A stretch of 64,000 bases of DNA, taken from NCBI GenBank assembly GCA_025408405.1, contig JANYJE010000004.1, positions 20,204 through 84,203 on the forward strand, given 5' to 3'. The notes below the pieces were generated by a model, which worked only from the letters and a program-made list of their open reading frames with translations, ran no database searches and had not been told where the DNA came from. This DNA comes from Nitrosomonadales bacterium. Its GTDB lineage: Bacteria; Pseudomonadota; Gammaproteobacteria; Burkholderiales; Gallionellaceae. Position numbers and translations under genes: made by a program. Positions 56,307 to 64,000 of this stretch are shown piece after piece (position 1 is the first letter of the stretch; the number at the start of each line of letters is the position of its first letter).

Positions 56307-58544
56307 ATGCCGGTGAAAAAGCACACACTTCTTACCAGCCTGTGTTTGGTGCTAGCGCTGTTCTTTCTGGGGAACGCCGCCAAGTTATTTCAAATTGGAT
56401 TTATTCAATCCCTGGATGCGCAGCTGTATGACTACCGCTTGCTCCTGACCATGCCGCAAAAGCTGGATGAGCGCATTGTCATTCTCGATATTGACGAAAA
56501 AAGCCTGAAAGAAGAGGGGCGCTGGCCGTGGAGCAGAGACAAGCTGGCCCTGCTGCTGGATAAGTTATTCGATGATTATGCGGTAGCAGTCGTTGGTTTT
56601 GATGTCGTGTTTGCAGAGAAGGATGATAGCTCTGGCCTCAATATGCTGCAGGAGCTGGGGCGCAATCAGCTCAGGAATGTGCCTCAATTTCAGGCCACAC
56701 TGGCGCAGATTAAGCCTAAGCTCGAATATGACAAGTTGTTCGCGGAGAAGATTAAGGGGCGCAATGTCGTACTCGGGTATTATCTGACTAATAATGCCGA
56801 CGGGACGCCCAGCAATATTTCCGGCGCCTTGCCAGAGCCGGTATTTCAGCGAGGTACTTTCGGCGGCCGCCCGATTGGGTTTGTGCGCTGGAATAGTTAT
56901 GGCGCCAATTTACCGGAGCTGCAAAAAAGTGCATTGAGTGCGGGGCATTTTAATCCGATGGTGGATGCGGATGGCAAGGTGCGGCGCGTGCCCATGGTGG
57001 TAGAGCATAACGGCGCATATTACGAAGCGCTGTCGCTGGCGATGGTGCGCACATTGCTGGGTTCACCGCCCTTGTTGCCGGGTTATGCGAACGGCAATAG
57101 CAAGGATTACGGTGGTCTGGAATGGCTGCAATTGAATGTTGCGCAGGGAAGCTTGCGTATCCCGGTGGATCAGGATGTGAGCACGCTGATTCCCTACCGC
57201 GGCCCGCAGGGTAGTTTTAAATACATAGCAGTGGCTGATGTGCTGCACGACAGAGTTAAACCCGCTGACCTGAAAAACAGGATCATCCTTGTGGGCACGT
57301 CTGCGCCCGGACTGATGGATATGCGTTCTACGCCGGTGTCTGAAGTGTTCCCGGGGGTGGAGATCCATGCCAACATGATTAGCGGGATGCTGGATCAGAA
57401 TTTAAAGCAGCAGCCGCCATATGTGGCGGGAGCCGAGGTGGTGTTGCTGCTGATGACGGGTGTGGCGCTGAGTTTTCTGCTGCCTCTGCTCAGCCCGATC
57501 AAGGCGACGATAATGACGCTGCTCACATTGCTGGCTGTTGTGGTGAGCAATGTTCTGGTCTGGCAGTATGGAAATACGGCACTGCCCATGGCTGGCACCA
57601 TGCTGATGATATTGACCATGTTTGTACTGGTTATGCCATATGGTTATTTTATCGAGGCGCGCACCAAGCGGCAGATTACCAGTCTGTTTGGGCAATATGT
57701 GCCCGGTGAATTGGTGGATGAGATGAGCAACCACCCTGAGCAGGTTTCGATGGCTGGGGATAGCCGCGAGATGACCATCCTGTTCTCGGATGTGAGGGGA
57801 TTTACCACAATCTCTGAGGGGCTGGATCCGAAAGAGCTGGCGCAGTTGATGAACGAATTTCTCACCCCGCTTTCGCGTGTGATCTACAAGCACCGCGGCA
57901 CGATTGATAAATACATGGGCGACTGTATTATGGCGTTCTGGGGCGCGCCGCTGCCGGAAGCAAATCATGCACGCAATGCCATTTTGGCGGGGATCGAGAT
58001 GCAGCAGGCTTTGAAGGCCTTGCAACCGCAGTTCAGAGCGCGCGGCTGGCCTGAAATAAGAGTGGGCGTAGGCGTTAATACGGGCCGCGTGAGCGTGGGT
58101 AACATGGGCTCGGAGTTGCGCGTGGCGTATACCGTGATGGGCGATGCTGTTAATCTGGCATCGCGTTTGGAAGGCATTACCAAGGAGTACGGCGTAGATA
58201 TTATCGTCGGCGAGAATACTCAAGTGGCTGTGCCTGATTTTGTTTACCGCGAGCTGGATCTGGTGCGGGTTAAAGGAAAGGATCAGCCGATCAAGATCTT
58301 CGAACCACTGGGACTGCAGGGACAAGTAGAGCAGGCAGTGCTGGATGAGTTAACAGTATTCCATCAGATGTTGCGATCGTATCGAAAGCAGGAGTGGGAT
58401 AAGGCAGAACTGGATTTGATGAATTTGCGACGCATGTCACCACAGACCAAACTCTATGGTGTGTATGTTGAGCGTATTGCATATTTCCGCACCAATCCGC
58501 CTGGCCCTGACTGGGATGGTGTGTTTGTATTTAAAAACAAGTGA
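56307..58544 (+). CDS. CHASE2-domain adenylate cyclase (class III)
   Basis: A 745-residue membrane cyclase with an N-terminal anchor (about 8-25), CHASE2 domain (about 30-355, with ILDIDEKSLKEEGRWPWSR), three helices (about 365-445) and the catalytic domain (about 480-660). Metal Asp495 (LFSDVRGF) and Asp539 (DKYMGDCIM), ATP-selecting Lys535 and the YTVMGD threonine, and LASRLEG are present. A C-terminal helical tail (about 690-745) has YRKQEWDKAELDL. It shares architecture and a common FRTNPPGPDWDGV-like end with the cyclase at 5455 (ENYQKTPPPQEWDGV), so they are paralogues. Confidence 0.94.
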   Translation: MPVKKHTLLTSLCLVLALFFLGNAAKLFQIGFIQSLDAQLYDYRLLLTMPQKLDERIVILDIDEKSLKEEGRWPWSRDKLALLLDKLFDDYAVAVVGFDVVFAEKDDSSGLNMLQELGRNQLRNVPQFQATLAQIKPKLEYDKLFAEKIKGRNVVLGYYLTNNADGTPSNISGALPEPVFQRGTFGGRPIGFVRWNSYGANLPELQKSALSAGHFNPMVDADGKVRRVPMVVEHNGAYYEALSLAMVRTLLGSPPLLPGYANGNSKDYGGLEWLQLNVAQGSLRIPVDQDVSTLIPYRGPQGSFKYIAVADVLHDRVKPADLKNRIILVGTSAPGLMDMRSTPVSEVFPGVEIHANMISGMLDQNLKQQPPYVAGAEVVLLLMTGVALSFLLPLLSPIKATIMTLLTLLAVVVSNVLVWQYGNTALPMAGTMLMILTMFVLVMPYGYFIEARTKRQITSLFGQYVPGELVDEMSNHPEQVSMAGDSREMTILFSDVRGFTTISEGLDPKELAQLMNEFLTPLSRVIYKHRGTIDKYMGDCIMAFWGAPLPEANHARNAILAGIEMQQALKALQPQFRARGWPEIRVGVGVNTGRVSVGNMGSELRVAYTVMGDAVNLASRLEGITKEYGVDIIVGENTQVAVPDFVYRELDLVRVKGKDQPIKIFEPLGLQGQVEQAVLDELTVFHQMLRSYRKQEWDKAELDLMNLRRMSPQTKLYGVYVERIAYFRTNPPGPDWDGVFVFKNK

Positions 58545-58589
58545 CAGCCTGCAACTGAAAAAACTGGTAACGTGCATGGATAGCAAACG

Positions 58590-59354
58590 ATGAAACTTAG
58601 GGTGCTCGGCTGCAGTGGTGGGATAGGGGGTAATTTGCATACCACCTCGCTGCTGCTGGACGGTGACGTGCTGATTGATGCAGGCACCGGCGTGGCCGGA
58701 CTCAGTCTGGCCGAGATGAGTGCGATTGACCATGTTTTTGTGTCGCATTCGCATCTCGATCATATTGCCTGTATTCCACTGCTGGTGGATAGTGTCAGCT
58801 TCATGCGCGATAAGCCGCTGACCGTTTATGCTACTGCCGCCACGCTGGAAACCCTGCAGCAACACATTTTCAACTGGAAAATCTGGCCGGATTTTACCCA
58901 TATCCCGAATCCGCAACAGCCCTTGATGCGCTTTCAGGCCATAGCGCTGGGGAACACCGTTACGTTGAATGGGCGCAAGATCACCCCTTTGCCTGCCAAC
59001 CATGTGGTGCCGGCAGTGGGATTCCAACTGGATAGCGGGGCTGCCAGCCTGGTATATACAGGGGATACCACCACCAATGATGCATTCTGGAAGGTGGTGA
59101 ATCGCATCGACAATATGCGCTATCTGATCATTGAAACGGCGTTCTCCAATGCAGAAAAAGATTTAGCTGTGCTATCCAAACACCTGTGTCCGAACTTGCT
59201 GGCTGAAGAGCTGCTCAAGCTGCAGGGTAGCCCCGAGGTCTACATTACGCACTTGAAGCCTGGTGAGGTCGAATTGACGATGCAGGAAGTCTTGGATTGT
59301 GTGCAGGGGCGGCAGCCCCAGATGTTGCAGAATGGTCAGGTTTTTGAATTTTAA
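58590..59354 (+). CDS. metallo-beta-lactamase-fold hydrolase, class II cNMP phosphodiesterase-like
   Basis: A 254-residue protein with the motif His53-x-His55-Leu-Asp57-His58 (SHSHLDHIACIPLLVD), further ligand positions at NHVVPA, YTGDT and the late THLKPG. The HSHLDH form, short length and MKLRVLGCSGG opening resemble class II 3',5'-cyclic-nucleotide phosphodiesterases (yeast PDE1, CpdP) more than beta-lactamases. It lies 45 bases after the adenylate cyclase, so cAMP breakdown is the likely reaction. An RNase Z-type role is possible but less likely. Confidence 0.82.
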   Translation: MKLRVLGCSGGIGGNLHTTSLLLDGDVLIDAGTGVAGLSLAEMSAIDHVFVSHSHLDHIACIPLLVDSVSFMRDKPLTVYATAATLETLQQHIFNWKIWPDFTHIPNPQQPLMRFQAIALGNTVTLNGRKITPLPANHVVPAVGFQLDSGAASLVYTGDTTTNDAFWKVVNRIDNMRYLIIETAFSNAEKDLAVLSKHLCPNLLAEELLKLQGSPEVYITHLKPGEVELTMQEVLDCVQGRQPQMLQNGQVFEF

Positions 59355-59358
59355 GATG

Positions 59359-59439
59359 CAGGATTGAGGATTCGGGAGTCGGGGTGTTGGGAAGTCGCGG
59401 TCGCCATGCGGCCACCAGGCTCCTGAATTCTGAATCCTG
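59359..59439. repeat. GAGGATT-unit hairpin element inside the signalling cluster
   Basis: CAGGATTGAGGATTCGGGAG (59359-59378) pairs with CTCCTGAATTCTGAATCCTG (59420-59439) at 17 of 20 positions. The loop is GC-rich. Same unit as the element at 39164. It separates the phosphodiesterase from the ATPase gene. Confidence 0.75.
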
Positions 59440-59456
59440 ATTATTAGGAGTCGTGG

Positions 59457-61865
59457 ATGAGTAACGTAACAGCCAATCCGATGGAACGCAGAAGCAACCC
59501 GAATGAGGTCGGGCTGCGCCTGGAATTCACCAAAAATCTAAATCACGTTACCAACAAGATACATGCCACCAGCAATATTGACGAAATCATGCTGGATGTC
59601 AGCAAGGACATTTGCACGTTGTTCAATGCAGACCGGCTAACCATCTATGTGGTGGGTGACGACAAGGCATCCCTGGTTTCCAAAGTAAAAACAGGATTGA
59701 ATTCGTTCAAGGATCTGAAGCTGCCCATTGCCGAGCAGAGTATTGCGGGCTACGCCGCCTTCAATAAGAAGCTGCTTAACCTGAAAGATGTGTACGACGA
59801 AAGCGAACTGGCTGCACATGGCGCGCAATTGCGCTTCCTGCCGGATGTTGACAAGCGCACGGGCTACCGCACCAAACAGATGCTGGTTGCACCTATAGTT
59901 GAAGCCGACAGCGGTGAGTTGATCGGCGTCATGCAGGTCATCAATAACAAGGCGGGTATTCCATTCCCGGCAGTGGTTGAGGACGGCGTGCGCGAACTGG
60001 CGCAAACCCTGTCCGTGGCGCTGCGCCAGCGCCAGCAGCAAAGCACGGCCGTTAAAACCAAATATGACAATCTGGTCGCGGATGCAGTGATGTCTGCCGC
60101 CGAATTTGAGCTGGCTACACGCACGGCACGGCGCAAGGGTGTGGATATTGAGGATGTGCTGATTGATGAATTTCAGGTAAAGACAGACGCCCTCGGCCAA
60201 GCTCTCTCCAAGTTCTTCGGCGTGGCGTATGAACCTTACAGGTCTGACCGGGTCAAGCCTTCAGAGTTGCTGCGCAATCTCAAGCGCGAATATGTGGAGA
60301 GCAGCCACTGGGTGCCCGTAGATGATACTCCTGAAGGCCTGGTGATTCTAACGACTGACCCGGAGCGTATCCAGGCATCGCGAGTCGTTAATAACATTTT
60401 CCCCAAGCATCGATTGATCTTCAAGGTTTGCCCGCAGCGCGAATTCAAGGCGACGCTGGACATGTTCTATGGCGGCGGCGGTGTAGGCGATCTGACCGGC
60501 GGGTTTGAGACAGACACCGGTTCCATGGACGACCTGCTTTCCGCCATGGGCACGGATGAAGACGAGGGCGGTGGCGCCTCCCAGGATGACGTCAGTGCTG
60601 CGGCAGACAATGAACTGGTCAAGCTGGTCAACAAGATCATTGTGGATGCCTACAAGATGGGGGCTTCCGATATTCACATCGAACCCGCCCCCGGCAAGGC
60701 CAAGACGGTCATTCGATTGCGCAAGGACGGCTCGCTGCTGAATTACATCGAGATTCCTTCCACCTATCGCAACGCCCTGATCACGCGCCTCAAGATCATG
60801 TGCGACCTCGATATTTCGGAGAAGCGCAAGCCGCAGGACGGCAAGATCAAATTCAAGAAATACGGCCCGCTGGATATCGAGCTGCGTGTCGCGACCATCC
60901 CTTCGCAGGGCGGCGTGGAAGACGTGGTGATGCGTATTCTGGCCTCAGGTGAGCCTATCCCGCTGGATAACATGGGGTTCTCCGAGCGTAATCTGGATCA
61001 GGTGAAGAAAACCGTGAGCAAACCTTACGGCCTGTTTTTCGTGTGCGGGCCTACCGGCTCCGGTAAAACGACGACGCTGCACTCTATCCTCAAACACATC
61101 AATACGCCCGATACCAAAATCTGGACTGCTGAAGACCCGGTGGAAATTACCCAGAAGGGCCTGCGCCAGGTGCAGATCAACAAAAAGGCGGGTCTGACCT
61201 TTGACATTATCATGCGCGCCTTTCTGCGTGCCGACCCGGATGTGATCATGGTGGGCGAGATGCGTGACAAGGAAACCGTGTCCACCGGTATCGAGGCGTC
61301 ACTCACCGGCCACTTGGTGTTTGCCACCTTGCATACCAACAGCGCGCCGGAATCGATTATCCGCCTGCTTGATATGGGCATGGACCCGTTTAACTTCGCG
61401 GATGCGTTGCTGGGCATCCTGGCGCAACGTCTGGCCAAACGCCTGTGCAAGGACTGCAAAAAGCCGCACATCGCCACTAACGATGAGATCAAAATGCTGC
61501 TGAGCGAATATGCCGAGGAGCTGAAGAATACCGAAAGCTGGAATAAAGACCCGAACGCCGCCATGCAGGCTTTGTATGGGGAGTGGATCAGGCTGTTCGG
61601 GGGGGACAAGAAGCAGCTTACCCTGTATGAAAAAGTGGGCTGCGAGAAGTGCTCCGGCACCGGCTATCGCGGGCGCGTGGGTTTGCACGAATTGTTGATC
61701 GGTACCGATCCGGTCAAGAAAGCCATTCAGAACCATGCGCGTGTCGCCGAGCTGTTTGCAATTGCCCTCGACGAAGGCATGCGTACACTGAAACAGGATG
61801 GTATGGAAAAAGTGCTGGCCGGCATCACTGACATGCACCAGGTGCGTGCCGTGTGTATTAAATAG
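59457..61865 (+). CDS. GAF-MshEN-type PilB/GspE-family ATPase
   Basis: An 802-residue secretion/pilus extension ATPase. Residues about 30-195 form a GAF domain (MLDVSKDICTLFNADRLTIY..., GVMQVINNKAG). About 205-345 match the T2SSE_N/MshEN-like domain, which in some homologues binds cyclic di-GMP. About 390-800 are the motor: Walker A GPTGSGKTTT (from Gly531), Asp-box region, Walker B RADPDVIMVGEMRD, His-box GHLVFATLHTNSAPE, and a CxxC...CxxC zinc site (CKDCKK and CEKCSGTGYRGRVGLHEL). The GAF fusion is unusual. PilC and PilD are not adjacent. RBS TAGGAG precedes ATG 59457. Confidence 0.92.
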   Translation: MSNVTANPMERRSNPNEVGLRLEFTKNLNHVTNKIHATSNIDEIMLDVSKDICTLFNADRLTIYVVGDDKASLVSKVKTGLNSFKDLKLPIAEQSIAGYAAFNKKLLNLKDVYDESELAAHGAQLRFLPDVDKRTGYRTKQMLVAPIVEADSGELIGVMQVINNKAGIPFPAVVEDGVRELAQTLSVALRQRQQQSTAVKTKYDNLVADAVMSAAEFELATRTARRKGVDIEDVLIDEFQVKTDALGQALSKFFGVAYEPYRSDRVKPSELLRNLKREYVESSHWVPVDDTPEGLVILTTDPERIQASRVVNNIFPKHRLIFKVCPQREFKATLDMFYGGGGVGDLTGGFETDTGSMDDLLSAMGTDEDEGGGASQDDVSAAADNELVKLVNKIIVDAYKMGASDIHIEPAPGKAKTVIRLRKDGSLLNYIEIPSTYRNALITRLKIMCDLDISEKRKPQDGKIKFKKYGPLDIELRVATIPSQGGVEDVVMRILASGEPIPLDNMGFSERNLDQVKKTVSKPYGLFFVCGPTGSGKTTTLHSILKHINTPDTKIWTAEDPVEITQKGLRQVQINKKAGLTFDIIMRAFLRADPDVIMVGEMRDKETVSTGIEASLTGHLVFATLHTNSAPESIIRLLDMGMDPFNFADALLGILAQRLAKRLCKDCKKPHIATNDEIKMLLSEYAEELKNTESWNKDPNAAMQALYGEWIRLFGGDKKQLTLYEKVGCEKCSGTGYRGRVGLHELLIGTDPVKKAIQNHARVAELFAIALDEGMRTLKQDGMEKVLAGITDMHQVRAVCIK

Positions 61866-61899
61866 CCAAGGCGCAGGTTTCGCGCACACAGGACAGACT

Positions 61900-63540
61900 A
61901 TGTCGCAACAGGACGCATTGTTAAACCGACAGGAAGAGCTGAATGCGATCGGCATCGCTCTTTCCAGCGAGCGCGACATCAATCGCCTGCTGGAAACCAT
62001 ACTGCTTGCCGCCATGCGCATTACCAACGCCGATGCCGGAACCCTGTACCTGCTGGAACCGGACAAGCGTGAGCTGACGTTCGAGATCATGCGCACCAAT
62101 TCATTGGGAAAAGCGCTGGGCGGCACCACGGGTCAACCAATTCCGCCATCGGTCTTTCCCATCCAGCTTTACAAAGAGGGCGAACCCAATAACAGCATGG
62201 TGGTGGCACATGCGGCATTGAGCGGAAAAACGGTCAATATTCCCGATGCCTACGAGGCTGCGGGCTTTGACTTTTCCGGCACCAAGGGTTTTGACAAGAA
62301 GAACGGCTATCGCTCCACCTCCTTCCTGGCAGTGCCAATGCGTAACCATGAAAATGAAATCATCGGCGTGTTGCAGCTGATCAACGCTCAGGATAGGCAG
62401 AGCGGAGCTATCGTCGCTTTCTCAAGCGAGGAACAAAGGCTGCTGGAATCTCTTTCTTCGCAGGCCGCCATCGCGCTGACAAACCGCCGCCTGATCCAGC
62501 AAATGGAGGATCTGTTCGAGTCTTTCGTCAGCCTCATCAACACCGCGATTGACGACAAATCACCCTATACCGGCGGGCACTGCGAACGCGTGCCGGTGCT
62601 CACCATGATGCTGGCCGAAGCGGTTAACCGTACTACACAGGGGCCGCTCAAGGATTTCGAGATGACGGAGCGTGACCGCTACGAGCTCAAGATTGCCGGG
62701 CTGCTGCATGACTGCGGCAAGATCACCACTCCGGTGCACGTGGTGGACAAGTCCACCAAGCTGGAAACCATCTTCGATCGCATCCACCTGCTGGACACGC
62801 GCTTTGAAGTGCTCAAGCGTGATGCCGAAATCACTATGCTGCGGGCGCTGTATGAGAATCGAGGCGCGGGGAGTGGGGATAACTGCGCTGAAACCTACCG
62901 TGCCGAATTCGATGCGCGTGCCCGGCAACTGGATGCAGACCGCGAATTCCTGCGCCATTGCAATATTGGCTCGGAAAAAATGGAGGCCGCCAATCAGGAG
63001 CGTGTGCGTCGTATTGCTGCGTATATCTGGTGCAACGAGGCTGGGGAGCTGGTTAACTTCCTCAGCGCAGACGAATTGGATAACCTGATCATTCGTGCCG
63101 GTACCCTGACGGATGCCGAGCGCCAGATTATCAACCACCACATCAATATCACCATCAAGATGCTGGAATCCCTGCCCTGGCCGCGGCACTTGCGGCGCGT
63201 GCCGGAATATGCCGGTGGCCACCACGAACGCATGGACGGCAAGGGTTACCCCAAGGGACTGACGCGCGAACAGATGTCGGTGCAGGCGCGCGTCATGGGC
63301 ATTGCCGATATCTTCGAGGCGCTGACTGCCAAAGACCGCCCTTACAAGCCCGGCAAGACGCTGACCGAATCCCTCGCCATTCTCGGAAAGTTCAAGGAAG
63401 ACGGTCATATTGACCCGGATCTGTTTGAAATATTCGTGCGTGAAAAAGTTTATCTGCAATATGCAGAAAAGTTTCTGGATCCAGAGCAGAGAGACGAAGT
63501 GGATGTGAGCCGTATTCCGGGTTATACACAATCGATGTGA
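61900..63540 (+). CDS. GAF and HD-GYP domain protein (cyclic di-GMP phosphodiesterase family)
   Basis: A 546-residue cytoplasmic protein. ATG 61900 starts MSQQDALLNRQEEL; the longer frame overlaps the ATPase gene. An N-terminal GAF domain (about 15-190) is followed by a short helix and an HD-GYP domain (about 205-500). His270-Asp271 are in LLHDCGK and the second motif is HHERMDGKGYP (from His441). The 170 residues between the two motifs exceed the usual about 65, so a helical insertion of roughly 100 residues is present. It should hydrolyse cyclic di-GMP to pGpG or GMP. It follows the PilB-like ATPase by 34 bases. Confidence 0.93.
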   Translation: MSQQDALLNRQEELNAIGIALSSERDINRLLETILLAAMRITNADAGTLYLLEPDKRELTFEIMRTNSLGKALGGTTGQPIPPSVFPIQLYKEGEPNNSMVVAHAALSGKTVNIPDAYEAAGFDFSGTKGFDKKNGYRSTSFLAVPMRNHENEIIGVLQLINAQDRQSGAIVAFSSEEQRLLESLSSQAAIALTNRRLIQQMEDLFESFVSLINTAIDDKSPYTGGHCERVPVLTMMLAEAVNRTTQGPLKDFEMTERDRYELKIAGLLHDCGKITTPVHVVDKSTKLETIFDRIHLLDTRFEVLKRDAEITMLRALYENRGAGSGDNCAETYRAEFDARARQLDADREFLRHCNIGSEKMEAANQERVRRIAAYIWCNEAGELVNFLSADELDNLIIRAGTLTDAERQIINHHINITIKMLESLPWPRHLRRVPEYAGGHHERMDGKGYPKGLTREQMSVQARVMGIADIFEALTAKDRPYKPGKTLTESLAILGKFKEDGHIDPDLFEIFVREKVYLQYAEKFLDPEQRDEVDVSRIPGYTQSM

Positions 63541-63637
63541 CGCAAATTGTCACGCAGTGTGACGAATATAGGCAAACACCATGTATTCTGGCGATGTAAA
63601 CCTGTATGTCTAAGAAAATACTATCCCCCTTAGAGCT

Positions 63638-63679
63638 GCCTGATTTGCCCTGGTGGGTATGCCTGATTTGCTCTAGTGG
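63638..63679. repeat. two direct repeats upstream of the pilin promoter
   Basis: GCCTGATTTGCCCTGGTGG (63638-63656) and GCCTGATTTGCTCTAGTGG (63661-63679) match at 17 of 19 positions with a 23-base period, about two helical turns. They lie about 40-80 bases upstream of the sigma-54 promoter, where an enhancer-binding protein such as PilR would bind. The rest of the 332-base gap from the HD-GYP stop shows a short GTCAC/GTGAC palindrome (63549-63563) and nothing else. Confidence 0.6.
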
Positions 63680-63716
63680 TTTTTACTAAGTGAGCGCGCA
63701 GGGAAAGTGCTGGTGA

Positions 63717-63732
63717 TGGCATGGATATTGCT
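63717..63732 (+). promoter_or_regulatory. sigma-54 promoter of the pilin gene
   Basis: TGGCATGGATATTGCT has the GG-N10-GC spacing of RpoN promoters (consensus TGGCACG-N4-TTGC). It is about 140 bases upstream of the pilin start. Confidence 0.8.
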
Positions 63733-63872
63733 AAGTAATCATCAATTACGTGTAAATGTGCGATTGCTTTGGATTGTAAGTCATTTGCGTAATGGGCGGA
63801 TTGTGAATGCCATGGCGGGGCGTCGTGCATAGCTAATGAACGGCAATTGGATGATTAATAAGGAGTATTAAC

Positions 63873-64000
63873 ATGAAAAAAATTCAACAAGGTTTTACCC
63901 TGATCGAATTGATGATCGTGGTTGCGATTATCGGTATTCTGGCTGCTGTTGCGATTCCTGCGTACCAGGACTACATCGTGAAGGCCAAGCTGTCTAAAGT
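63873..64000 (+). CDS. pilA: type IV pilin, major subunit (3' end outside window)
   Basis: The visible 42 residues are a type IVa prepilin: short basic leader MKKIQQG, cleavage before Phe, then [20 protein letters not shown] with the conserved Glu5 and AIPAYQDY after the helix. A PilD-type peptidase should cleave and methylate it. RBS AGGAG precedes ATG 63873. A sigma-54 promoter and direct repeats upstream match PilA regulation by PilSR. The gene runs off the window, so a PilE-like minor pilin or truncated gene cannot be excluded. Confidence 0.9.
   Translation, partial: MKKIQQGFTLIELMIVVAIIGILAAVAIPAYQDYIVKAKLSK

Noticed and set aside
63549..63563. GTCAC-N5-GTGAC palindrome after the HD-GYP gene as a CRP-type site
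   Set aside because: It has the wrong orientation for the TGTGA-N6-TCACA consensus and is short enough to be chance.

Overview
The window reads as a continuous piece of a GC-rich betaproteobacterial chromosome with almost no intergenic waste. The best guess is a Nitrosomonadales/Gallionellaceae-like organism. This rests on gene order (hemA-prfA-prmC-grxD, argH next to an algZ/algR pair, ruvCAB-ybgC-tolQRAB-pal-cpoB-queE-queC, RNase II-tonB-aroE-mtgA) and on protein style, not on a marker gene, so the family is an inference. No prophage, intact insertion sequence or CRISPR array is visible. Both ends cut genes: glyQ at the left and a type IV pilin at the right.

Left part (1-20750): glyQS, gmhB and plsC, a YgjP-type metalloprotease-like protein, then a first signalling island. 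That island is a CHASE2 adenylate cyclase followed by a 1255-residue secreted NHL-propeller/fibronectin/transglutaminase/TPR protein and a small exported protein, closed by a terminator. After it come hemA-prfA-prmC, grxD, argH, an AlgZ/AlgR two-component pair, a broken HEPN-type gene ending in an attC-like inverted repeat, and mgtE.

Middle (20900-38230): fur; a Fur-box-controlled iron uptake operon (cupredoxin, FTR1 permease, outer-membrane protein); an MFS exporter; an outer-membrane protein; an orphan HD phosphohydrolase; an ABC-F ATPase; a promoter and cyclic di-GMP (GEMM-I) riboswitch leading to a membrane ankyrin protein; then a long minus-strand run: RNase II family, TonB-like protein, small exported protein, porin-like protein, ZnuA and ZnuB (no ZnuC), aroE and mtgA.

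Right part (38400-64000): yebC, ruvCAB, the Tol-Pal operon, queE/queC, tRNA-Lys and tRNA-Thr behind a near-perfect promoter, sucCD, a TerC protein and a universal stress protein. The last 12 kb is a tightly packed same-strand signalling cluster: CHASE2 Ser/Thr kinase, PP2C phosphatase, FHA protein, CHASE2 adenylate cyclase, class-II-PDE-like metallo-beta-lactamase-fold protein, GAF-MshEN-PilB/GspE-like ATPase and GAF-HD-GYP protein. It is followed by a sigma-54 promoter and a type IV pilin. The set joins protein phosphorylation, cAMP and cyclic di-GMP to a pilus-type motor and is the strongest candidate here for an undescribed system.

Scattered through the intergenic spaces are hairpin elements whose arms are built from short degenerate tandem units (3037-3127, 31469-31570, 39164-39274, 59359-59439) and two copies of a structured repeat with inverted ends (46399-46647 and, inverted, 48428-48552). 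One hairpin element supplies the start codon and first residues of RuvC. All calls are from reading the sequence; no database search was run.
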